Shown one piece after another: positions 7,558-14,134 of a DNA stretch of 16,743 nt. The notes beneath the pieces are model-generated. The model worked only from the letters and a program-made list of their open reading frames with translations, had not been told where the DNA came from and made no database searches. This stretch comes from Holophagales bacterium (GTDB taxonomy: Bacteria; Acidobacteriota; Holophagae; Holophagales; Holophagaceae): the NCBI GenBank assembly GCA_031281385.1, contig JAITFL010000182.1, positions 1-16,743 of the forward strand, written 5' to 3'. A program made the translations under genes and the position numbers. Position 1 is the first letter of the stretch; each line of letters begins with the position of its first letter.

Positions 7558-7676
7558 CTATTTGTACACCCCGAAAATATTTTCTTGATGACGAATGACA
7601 ATTTCGTTGCGCCGATTGAGCACGCAGCGCGGTCATGCGCTGCTTGAATTTCTCTAAAAGGGCGGGAGCCCTAAGA

Positions 7677-7751
7677 GGAAGGCGCTTAGTGGCACTAAGC
7701 CTTGACGCTGCGGGGGCAGCGTCAGGGCCAAGTGCCACTTGGCTGCCTTCT
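7677..7751. repeat. Very long near-perfect hairpin (about 30 bp)
   Basis: The stretch folds back on itself. The centre CTTGACGCTGC pairs with GCAGCGTCAGG around a GGGG loop (7712-7715), AGTGGCACT (7688-7696) pairs with AGTGCCACT (7731-7739), and AAGGC (7679-7683) pairs with GCCTT (7745-7749), with few interruptions. No T-run follows, so it is not a standard terminator. Further short hairpins (CCGCC-GCA-GGCGG, 7764-7776) follow to about 7830. Confidence 0.75.
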
Positions 7752-7913
7752 GGAAGTAGCGAGCCGCCGCAGGCGGTGAGCGGATTAGAAGCCGCGCCTC
7801 GCCAGGCCCCCTCCTTCGGCCTGTATCGTTTTCCTCCGGGGCATGGAAAAGCTTCCTAAATGCTAACTGGGGATTCGCTCAGCACGGACTCGCATGCGAG
7901 CCCGCACTTCTTT

Positions 7914-7990
7914 TTAAGCCGCCCAAGTGCTGCTGGCGTTTGAGGCTGCACTGCAGCCTCAAACGCTCATTGCACTAGGGCGTCTTCCCC
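7914..7990 (+). repeat. Nested hairpin element, copy 1
   Basis: This ~77-base piece contains the near-perfect inverted repeat GCGTTTGAGGCTG/CAGCCTCAAACGC (7936-7966), flanked by TTTAAGCCGCCCAAG and CACTAGGGCGT. A related copy lies in the opposite orientation at 16508-16588, with matching flanks. It is missing from repeat copies A and B, so it looks inserted into copy C. Confidence 0.7.
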
Positions 7991-8217
7991 AGACCCCCGA
8001 GTACTCGCCTCGCTAACTGCCCTATACAGGGGCTGATACATGGACATGGCTTCGATAAGCGGGTGGAGGCTTGGTAGATGGCTTTGGTGTAGGCTTTCCA
8101 AGTGGGAAAGGGAGTCTGCCCGGTGCTGCGCTTTCAATTCACCATCTTGTAACTTGTAACTAAAAACTGGCACTACTAGGGTACCATTAGCATTGATGTC
8201 CTATTTGAGGTGTTCAG

Positions 8218-9519
8218 ATGTTTTCCAAATTTTTGATGCTCTTTTTTGCCCTTGCGGTGGGTCCGCTGGCTCTTGTCGCCCAAGACCCCCAAGAGCCGCC
8301 CCGCACAGAAATAGAATTGTCAACCACTGCAAAGAGGCTGGCCATGGCCGCGCCCGCCGCGACGGCGTCCGGTTTGGACGCGAACCAAGTACACCGCGAG
8401 TACACCGAGACGCTGCGGCGCGACTTGGACGGAATAGCCAGCATAGCCCTGCTTAGGGACGGGCTGCCCATATCCATAGCCGCAGACTCATTTGGCCAGT
8501 GGCTGAACGCCGGCGTTGAGCTTTTGGTGGTTTCGACCCTTACGCTGAAAAACCGCGACGACGTCTTGGCAGAAGCGGTGGTATATGACGTGAGGTCGGG
8601 CAGGCGCGTCACTTCCATAGCGCACAACGGGAACTTGCATGGTTTCAGGCGGCTGGCTCACTTGGTGTCCGACTCCATAGAGGAGTACCTGACGGGCGCC
8701 CCTGGCATAGCCAACACGCGCATCATTTTTTGCAAAGAAGAGTCGCCCGGGGTAAAGGAAATCTACCAGGTTGACCGGGACGGTTCAAACTTGACCAGGC
8801 TGACTAACCACAAGACCCTGACGCTGTCGCCCACTGTTGCTAGGGACGGGCGGCTGGCCTACCTGACCTATAAGCCCAACCCTGAAATATGGGGGCAAAA
8901 AACTCCAGGCGGGCAGCACGTCAAACTGTACCCCCAAAAAGAGGACGGGTGGGTCAACGTCTATTCGCCCTCCTTTTGCCCGGACGGCAGCAGGATAGCC
9001 TTTGTCCAAGCTGACGGCAATGGCGATACTGACATAATGGTATTGGACATCTCCACCGGCAGAGTAAGAAAGCTCACAAGCCAGAATGGGCTCAATTCGG
9101 AAATAAGCTGGAACCCCGCAGGCAACCAGATGGCCTTCACATCCGGCAGGGACGGCAGCCCGTCCATTTATCTAATGGAGGATGATGGCACCAATGTCCG
9201 CAGGCTGGGCATTGATGGCCCCTACAACGCGAGCCCCGCTTGGAGCCCCGATGGCAGCATGATAGCGTTTGTCAGTAGGTTCGAGGACAACTTCGACCTA
9301 TTCGTCTATAGGCTGGGCGACCCGACCCCATACCAAATCACCACCGGGTTCACCAATTCCGAAAACCCGGCCTGGTCCCCCGACAGCCGTCACTTGATTT
9401 TCTCCAGCACCCGCGATGGGAAGAATCGGCTGTACATAACAGACCTTTCAGGCACCAAAAGCGAAAGGGTGCTGAACAACACGGGCTGTCAGCAGCCCGC
9501 TTGGCTCAGGCAGCGGTGA
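8218..9519 (+). CDS. tolB: Tol-Pal system protein TolB
   Basis: TolB is a periplasmic protein that binds Pal and the Tol inner-membrane complex and helps outer-membrane constriction at division. The 433-residue product matches the family's usual length. It opens with a signal peptide (hydrophobic core 5-20, likely cleavage after VAQ or near 21), then an N-terminal alpha/beta domain to about 165. A C-terminal six-bladed propeller follows, with PD40-type repeats such as SPSFCPDGSRIAFV (250-263), ISWNPAGNQMAFTS (296-309), SPAWSPDGSMIAFV (339-352) and NPAWSPDSRHLIFSS (383-397). GAGG lies 7 bases before the ATG. Upstream are repeats, not tolQ/tolR/tolA, which must be elsewhere if present. pal follows after 121 bases. 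Confidence 0.95.
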   Translation: MFSKFLMLFFALAVGPLALVAQDPQEPPRTEIELSTTAKRLAMAAPAATASGLDANQVHREYTETLRRDLDGIASIALLRDGLPISIAADSFGQWLNAGVELLVVSTLTLKNRDDVLAEAVVYDVRSGRRVTSIAHNGNLHGFRRLAHLVSDSIEEYLTGAPGIANTRIIFCKEESPGVKEIYQVDRDGSNLTRLTNHKTLTLSPTVARDGRLAYLTYKPNPEIWGQKTPGGQHVKLYPQKEDGWVNVYSPSFCPDGSRIAFVQADGNGDTDIMVLDISTGRVRKLTSQNGLNSEISWNPAGNQMAFTSGRDGSPSIYLMEDDGTNVRRLGIDGPYNASPAWSPDGSMIAFVSRFEDNFDLFVYRLGDPTPYQITTGFTNSENPAWSPDSRHLIFSSTRDGKNRLYITDLSGTKSERVLNNTGCQQPAWLRQR

Positions 9520-9607
9520 GCCTAATTTAGGGTTTCGGGACTGCCATCCTTTCCCTTTTATTTAGGCGTGCCCTTAGAATTGTTTTTTTGCTTTTTTTAT
9601 GGTAGTC

Positions 9608-9615
9608 TATAAAAT
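9608..9615 (+). promoter_or_regulatory. Candidate -10 element of pal
   Basis: TATAAAAT stands 25 bases before the pal ATG, downstream of two T-runs (9583-9589, 9592-9598). No good -35 hexamer is spaced correctly (TTTTTG at 9585-9590 is the 17-base match), so this is tentative. It would give pal its own promoter in addition to read-through from tolB. Confidence 0.35.
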
Positions 9616-9640
9616 CGACATTTTGACGGAGGTACGAATC

Positions 9641-10261
9641 ATGTCACACATCAAACTAATGACTGCGCTTGCAGTTTTATTGTCTTTGGGCATCGGAACG
9701 GCTTGCAAACCCCCAGAACCGGCCGTTGACCCCGCCGCCGAGGCGGCTAAGTTGCAGGCCGAGGAAGACGCCCGCAAGGCCGCCGAAGAAGCTCGCAAGA
9801 AGGCCCAAGAAGAGGAAGCCGCTCGCGTTAAGGCCCAGGAAGATGCCCGCAGGGCAGCCGAAGAAGCCGCTAGGCGCGAGGCCGAGCGATTGGCCGCAGA
9901 AGCTAGGGCCGCATTGCAGGCCGCCGCTGCTTCAGTTCTGGTGGACATCAACTTTGACTACAACAGAGATGAAATCCGCCGGGCCGACAGGGCCAAGCTA
10001 GCGGCCATTGCCGCATTCATGAAGGCATATCCCGATGCCAAGCTCATCATCGAGGGGCACTGCGACGAACGCGGCACCATCGAGTACAACATGGCCCTTG
10101 GCGAGCGCAGGGCTTTTGCCGCAAGGTCTTACCTTGTCGGGCTTGGCGTCAGCGAAACTTACTTCAGGACTATCAGCTATGGCAAGGAGCGCCCGAAAGT
10201 AGGCGGCGAATCCGAAAAGAGCTGGTTCCAAAACCGCCGCTGCGAGTTCAAGCTCCAGTAA
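9641..10261 (+). CDS. pal: Peptidoglycan-associated lipoprotein Pal
   Basis: Pal anchors the outer membrane to peptidoglycan and is the partner of TolB. The 206-residue product has a lipoprotein signal ending GIGTAC, with Cys22 as the lipidated residue (the -3 position is Gly, not the usual Leu). A long Ala/Glu/Lys/Arg-rich helical linker spans about 31-97, longer than in the E. coli protein. The OmpA-like domain follows: FDYNRDEIR (105-113), EGHCDERGTIEYN (138-150), GERRA (154-158). Asp142 and Arg157 stand 15 apart, as do OmpA's peptidoglycan-binding Asp271 and Arg286. The start at 9641 is chosen because GGAGG lies 7 bases before it and it begins the signal peptide; an upstream in-frame ATG at 9599 would put 14 charged residues ahead. 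Confidence 0.95.
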   Translation: MSHIKLMTALAVLLSLGIGTACKPPEPAVDPAAEAAKLQAEEDARKAAEEARKKAQEEEAARVKAQEDARRAAEEAARREAERLAAEARAALQAAAASVLVDINFDYNRDEIRRADRAKLAAIAAFMKAYPDAKLIIEGHCDERGTIEYNMALGERRAFAARSYLVGLGVSETYFRTISYGKERPKVGGESEKSWFQNRRCEFKLQ

Positions 10262-10279
10262 AATTCTGCATTTAGGCGC

Positions 10280-10310
10280 GGAGGGGCCAAAAGCCCCTCC
10301 ATTCCTTTTA
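10280..10310 (+). terminator. Rho-independent terminator after pal
   Basis: GGAGGGGC/GCCCCTCC (10280-10287, 10293-10300) form a perfect 8-bp stem with loop CAAAA, followed by ATTCCTTTTA. It lies 19 bases after the pal stop and separates tolB-pal from cpoB, which therefore needs its own promoter or read-through. Confidence 0.85.
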
Positions 10311-10385
10311 TGTGATCATTGAGGCCGTACGGGCCACAATATTATTTGACGGCCCCAAATATAGGAAGGGGCTGAAAGGAGGGGC

Positions 10386-11123
10386 ATGCCAAGATTGTTT
10401 TTAGCGGCCACCGCCGCTTCGGGGCTGGCGTTTTTCACGGCCTGCAGTCCCCCTGATCTCACCCACCTAGAAAACGAGGTCAACGACCTCAAGGTGGAAG
10501 TCAACCGGCAGCGCAAGGAGATCCAGGATTTGAACAAAAAGCTGGATCAAGAAGAAAAATTGGCCACGGCAGAAAGGGCAAAAGATACCCAGCTACGTGC
10601 CGACCTCTATGAGTTCATGCGCCAGCAAAGAGAGAGTACCCAAATATTGGTCAATCGCCAAGACGGCAACAGGTCTGCCACGCAGACGCAGCGCCCCACA
10701 GCCAGGCCGGGCCAAGATGTAGCAATGCCCACGGAATTGCCGCCTGACCAGCAGCAAATGGCACTGGCCAATAAGGACTACAACGCCGGCAACAACCAAG
10801 GGGCGGTGGAAGCCGCCGACAACCTGATAAAGTATTTTCCCGATAGTGACTATGTCCCAGAGGCCCTCTACCTGAAAGGCAGGGCCCTGATGGCGATGAA
10901 GTCTTACAGGGAGGCGCAGGAATCTTTCCAAAAAATCATCACCAACTACCCGCGCTACGGCCAGTATAGAGCCGCACTCCTCAACATTGGGACTTGCCAA
11001 GTTTACCAAGGCAATTCGCTGGCCGCCATTGCGACGCTGGAGGGCATCGTCAAGCGCTACCCGTCCTCCGAGGAAGCTAGGCGGGCCACCGAAATTCTGC
11101 AAGACGTAAAAACAGGCAAATAA
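10386..11123 (+). CDS. cpoB: Cell division coordinator CpoB/YbgF-like lipoprotein
   Basis: CpoB (YbgF) is the TPR protein of the Tol-Pal system that couples outer-membrane constriction with peptidoglycan synthesis. The 245-residue product has a signal ending FFTAC, so Cys20 is probably lipidated; the E. coli protein is periplasmic and not a lipoprotein. A coiled coil follows at about 25-85 (LENEVNDLKVEVNRQRKEI), then a Gln/Thr/Pro-rich linker (about 90-120) and a C-terminal TPR region: DYNAGNNQGAVEAADNLIKYFP, SYREAQESFQKIITNYP and NSLAAIATLEGIVKRYP are successive units. The position just after pal supports the call. AGGAGG is only about 3 bases from the ATG, an unusually short spacing. The next gene starts 26 bases downstream. 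Confidence 0.87.
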   Translation: MPRLFLAATAASGLAFFTACSPPDLTHLENEVNDLKVEVNRQRKEIQDLNKKLDQEEKLATAERAKDTQLRADLYEFMRQQRESTQILVNRQDGNRSATQTQRPTARPGQDVAMPTELPPDQQQMALANKDYNAGNNQGAVEAADNLIKYFPDSDYVPEALYLKGRALMAMKSYREAQESFQKIITNYPRYGQYRAALLNIGTCQVYQGNSLAAIATLEGIVKRYPSSEEARRATEILQDVKTGK

Positions 11124-11149
11124 GTTGCATTTAGCCTCTCGGAGGTCAA

Positions 11150-11554
11150 ATGGTCGTCAAGATTATTTTAGGAAGCACTATCTGTTTTGCCGCTATGGCA
11201 CAAAGCCCCGATCCAAGTGATCCGGTTTTGAAGGCCAAAGCCATTCGCGCACTTGAAAATGGCAAGGATCTGCCGCCCATTCCAAGGGGGCTGATCGAGC
11301 CTCCCCCGTTGCCCCCGCCCGAGCTGCACTCCCACGACATCCGCAAAAGCCGCGGCGGCACTGCAAAGACCAAAAGGCCCGTAGCAAAGTCGTCAACGGG
11401 TTCTGCCCAAAAATCCCAAGCAGGCGCAGCAAGACCCGCCACCAAGTCCGCAGCTCCCTCCCAACAGAAGACGAAACAGGGCGCGACAAAGACAACGAGC
11501 AGCGCAAAGCCCAGTTCTTCCGCCCAAAAATCCAAGATCGGCGCGGCAAAATAG
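11150..11554 (+). CDS. Secreted Lys/Ala/Ser-rich protein of unknown function
   Basis: I do not recognise a family. The 134-residue product has an apparent signal peptide (MVVKIILGSTICFAAMA, cleavage after AMA), a short segment about 18-45 (PVLKAKAIRALENGKDLPPIP), a proline run (50-58) and a low-complexity basic tail rich in Ala, Lys, Ser and Thr. The tail carries loose repeats (SAQKSQAGAA near 95, SAQKSKIGAA at the end). Such tails suggest a periplasmic or wall-associated protein that may bind peptidoglycan or nucleic acid, but this is only a guess. A GGAGG site 4 bases before the ATG and a 26-base spacing to cpoB place it in the same operon. Both neighbours have normal composition, so the bias is specific to this protein. 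Confidence 0.7.
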   Translation: MVVKIILGSTICFAAMAQSPDPSDPVLKAKAIRALENGKDLPPIPRGLIEPPPLPPPELHSHDIRKSRGGTAKTKRPVAKSSTGSAQKSQAGAARPATKSAAPSQQKTKQGATKTTSSAKPSSSAQKSKIGAAK

Positions 11555-11614
11555 CCACCCTGCGGACAAAGGACGGGCAAGTGCAGCTAACCTTTAGCAC
11601 ACAAAGGAGCCAAC

Positions 11615-11974
11615 ATGGAACGCCCAAAAACTGTCCACGTTGAAAAACCTTGGGGCCATTTCGACCAGTACGCGCTGAACACAAAGTGTACCGTCAAAAT
11701 CCTTGCATGCAGCCCTGGCCAAAAGTTGAGCCTACAAAGGCACTCAAAGAGAGACGAGCTATGGATAGCCTTGGATGGCAGGGCCACCGTGGAGCTGAAC
11801 GGCGAAATGATTTTCCCATACGAGGGCCAAGAAATCTGGCTGCCATGCGGATCAGCCCACAGGCTGGGCTGCAAAGAGTCGGCCGATGGGCAGGCGAGGA
11901 TTATGGAGATAAGCTTTGGCGATTTTGACGAGGGCGACATCGAGCGCCTAGAGGATGATTACGGGCGGAAGTAA
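11615..11974 (+). CDS. Stand-alone cupin, mannose-6-phosphate isomerase type II-like
   Basis: This 119-residue protein matches the cupin domain of bifunctional type II mannose-6-phosphate isomerases, which convert fructose-6-phosphate and mannose-6-phosphate in GDP-mannose synthesis. Diagnostic features are KPWGHFD (11-17), PGQKLSLQRHSKRDELW (34-50), ALDGRATVELNG (52-63), LPCGSAHRLG (76-85) and the terminal EGDIERLEDDYGR (106-118). The nucleotidyltransferase domain of ManC/AlgA is absent, so it is a single-domain version. Expected metal ligands His43, Glu48 and His82 are present, but the second His of the usual HxH is Lys45, so the metal site or activity may differ. Ribosome binding site AAAGGAG. 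It follows the Lys/Ala-rich gene by 60 bases and could supply mannose-derived sugars, or be a sugar epimerase/regulator instead. Confidence 0.8.
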   Translation: MERPKTVHVEKPWGHFDQYALNTKCTVKILACSPGQKLSLQRHSKRDELWIALDGRATVELNGEMIFPYEGQEIWLPCGSAHRLGCKESADGQARIMEISFGDFDEGDIERLEDDYGRK

Positions 11975-12031
11975 TACCAGTTGCAAGTTACAAGAGGCCG
12001 CGCTTGCATTGCCCCTAGCCCTCTCTTTCGG

Positions 12032-12060
12032 TTGTCAAGTCCGAAAAAATACGATAGCAT
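12032..12060 (+). promoter_or_regulatory. Candidate promoter for the U32 gene
   Basis: TTGTCA (12032-12037, 5 of 6 to TTGACA) and TAGCAT (12055-12060, 4 of 6 to TATAAT) are 17 bases apart. A transcript from here would begin near 12067 with a leader of about 165 bases. The -35 lies within a small TTTCGG/CCGAAA hairpin. Consensus match only. Confidence 0.35.
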
Positions 12061-12123
12061 GAGTATTGAGGTGCCCTATCAAGGGATACCCGCCACTTTA
12101 TTTATCTCCTTCCAATTGGTGCG

Positions 12124-12151
12124 CCTTGGCATTGCCAAGGTCTTCAATGCC
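12124..12151 (+). promoter_or_regulatory. Overlapping alternative hairpins in the U32 leader
   Basis: CCTTGGC-ATT-GCCAAGG (12124-12140) is a perfect 7-bp hairpin. GGCATTG (12128-12134) can instead pair perfectly with CAATGCC (12145-12151). The two use the same bases, so only one can form. Together with the terminator just downstream this resembles a switchable leader, though no known riboswitch class is recognised. Confidence 0.35.
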
Positions 12152-12187
12152 TCCCATCAACGTTACCCTACCAAAATAACCTGCAAG

Positions 12188-12219
12188 AAACGCCCCTTCC
12201 TCCGGGGCGTTTCATTTTT
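12188..12219 (+). terminator. Rho-independent terminator, directly before U32
   Basis: AAACGCCCC/GGGGCGTTT (12188-12196, 12204-12212) is a perfect 9-bp stem with loop TTCCTCC, followed by CATTTTTC. It could end the cpoB-cupin operon, but it is only about 15 bases before the U32 start, so it may also act as an attenuator for U32. Confidence 0.85.
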
Positions 12220-12233
12220 CGGCTCATCTGCCT

Positions 12234-14090
12234 ATGAAGTTGGAACTGGTGGCCCCGGCCAAAAACTTGGAGCAAGGGACGCTGGCCCTTAGATGTGGGG
12301 CAGACGCCCTATATGTTGGCGGCCCCAAGTTCGGCGCTAGGAAGGGGGCGGCAAACGAGTTGCGCGATCTGGAGACGCTGGCTGCACAGGCCCGCCTTTG
12401 GCGCGCAAAGGTTTATGTGACATTAAACACTATCCTCTATGAAAGTGAACTAGAAGAAGCCAGACGCGCCGCATGGTCTGCCTTCGAGGCCGGAGCTGAC
12501 GCACTGATAATACAGGACATGGCTTTTTTGGAGATGGATCTGCCGAGCATTCCTCTCCACGCCAGCACTCAAGCTGTCTGCGACTCGCCAGAAAAAGTGG
12601 CATTTTTAGCGTCAGTTGGCTTTTCGAGGGCCATATTGGCCCGCGAGCTAAGCCTAGAGCAGATCAGGGCGGTGAGCAACGCTGCGGCTGGCATAGAGCT
12701 GGAAACCTTTGTCTATGGGGCCATCTGCGTATCCGAGAGCGGCCATTGCTACCTAAGCCATGCCATCTGCGGCAGAAGTGGCAACCGTGGCGAATGTGCC
12801 CAGCCGTGCAGGCGCGACTGGAGTCTGATGGGCCCAGACGGGCGGGTGCTCATCAAGGACAGGCCCATGCTGTCCATCAAGGATCTAGACTTGTCCGACC
12901 AGCTAGAGTCGCTGGCGGATGCGGGTACACACAGTTTCAAGATCGAAGGCAGACTAAAGGACGCTGACTACGTAAAAAATATCGTCAGCCATTTCAGGCG
13001 CAAACTAGACGCGCTGTTGGAAAAAAGGCCGGAGTTTTGCCGGGCGAGTTCGGGCAGGTGTTACTGCGGCTTCGAACCCGATCCCGCCAAGACCTTTCAC
13101 AGGGGCCGCACGACGTACCAGTTGGAAGGCAAAAGGAAGCCAATGCTCTCGGGGGCCTCGTCTGGGCACCTTGGGGAGCCTTTAGGGAAAATCATGTCCA
13201 AAGTTGGCAGCCGCATTGTCCTCGACCGAGAGGCGAACTTAGCCCCAGGCGACGGCCTGGCCTTTTCTGGGCCGTCCGGGAGAATCAAAGGCACCCTAGT
13301 GAACGCTGCCAAAGGGGCGCAGATAGACGTACAAAGCCCGCAAGTCCTTGATGGAATAAAGATTGGCACAGTGGCGCACCGCAACTTTGATCATGCTTGG
13401 CACAAGCGTTTGAGGGCAGCCAAGGTGGATAGAAAAATCGCTGTTCGCGCACACCTAGATTTCCCAGATGGCGCTGCAAGGCTTAGGTTCATTGACGAAG
13501 ACGGCTTTGAGTCCCAAGCGCTGGAAAAAGAAAAATGCCCGCCGCCAAAAGCGGAAGAGGCGTTTTTGGCCGCCGCAAAGGCTTCCCTCTCCCGCTTGGG
13601 CGGCACGCCATTTGAGCTTGTGGAGTGCCGGATAGACCCAAGCGGCTTTTTGCCAGCCAGCCAATTGAACGCCCTAAGAAGGCTGGCGGCGGAGTTGCTG
13701 ATGCAAAAGCGCATCTCCAGTCGAGTGCTTGGCAGCGGAAAAGCGGCAGAAGGGCATTCAAAGGCTTTGCCAGAGGCACGCTTGGGCCACAAATGGAACG
13801 TCTCCAACAGTTTGGCAAGGGCTTTCTACGTGCGCCACGGTGCTTCCGGCATAGAGGATGCATTTGAACTGTGTCCAATTTCCGATATGTCCCTGATGAC
13901 AACAAGGCTCTGTTTAAGGTTCGAGTTAGGTTGGTGCGAAAAGCACAAAAACAATGCTCCAATAGCAAAGGCCCCTGATCCCAAAAGCCCGCTGTTCCTA
14001 GAAAATGGGCCGATCTCGCTGAAATGCGAGTTCGACTGCGAAAAGTGCTTGATGAAAATAACTCTAAGAGCGCGAACTGGAATGTCGTGA
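12234..14090 (+). CDS. U32 family protein (RNA hydroxylase-like, with C-terminal Cys domain)
   Basis: U32 proteins were named collagenase-like peptidases, but characterised members (E. coli RlhA, TrhP) are iron-sulfur proteins that hydroxylate rRNA or tRNA. The 618-residue product starts [27 protein letters not shown], a typical TIM-barrel opening. The signature [36 protein letters not shown] spans 157-193, with Cys165, Cys172, Cys188 and Cys192 as probable iron-sulfur ligands. [14 protein letters not shown] (234-247) and TTYQLEG (293-299) are also family features. A middle DUF3656-like region follows, and the C-terminus has another Cys-rich domain ([30 protein letters not shown]), found in long U32 forms. 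No clear Shine-Dalgarno is visible; the start is set by the conserved N-terminus. Target RNA unknown. Confidence 0.9.
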   Translation: [618 protein letters not shown]

Positions 14091-14134
14091 GCGGGTACCA
14101 GCCTGCATCAATTGTTTTGGCCGCACGCTTTCGC

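Larger units (their letters stand above)
7624..8105 (+). repeat. Dispersed hairpin-rich repeat, copy C with nested insertions
   Basis: This third long copy fills the 660-base gap between the last glycosyltransferase and tolB. It starts with the GGTCAT hairpin (stem GCAGCGC/GCGCTGC, 7624-7643), has the 32-base identical block (7844-7875), the tip CTCGCATGCGAG, and ends with degenerate ~30-base units (about 8028-8100). Two pieces absent from A and B interrupt it: a long hairpin region (7677-7830) and a hairpin element (7914-7990) inside the arms that normally close the long hairpin. No credible gene lies in this spacer. Confidence 0.8.

Noticed and set aside
7635..7859. Plus-strand frame of 74 codons after the fourth glycosyltransferase
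   Set aside because: It reads through the long palindrome and repeat core; the apparent protein is Ala/Pro/Gly-rich by base composition.
357..8105. The three repeat copies as a CRISPR array
   Set aside because: The copies are kilobases apart, in mixed orientation and hundreds of bases long; no spacers or cas genes occur.
8148..8180. TTGTAA-based promoter before tolB
   Set aside because: No acceptable -10 hexamer occurs 16-18 bases downstream.
11981..12292. Frame overlapping the U32 start
   Set aside because: It runs through the terminator and into U32 in another frame; U32 itself is clearly coding.
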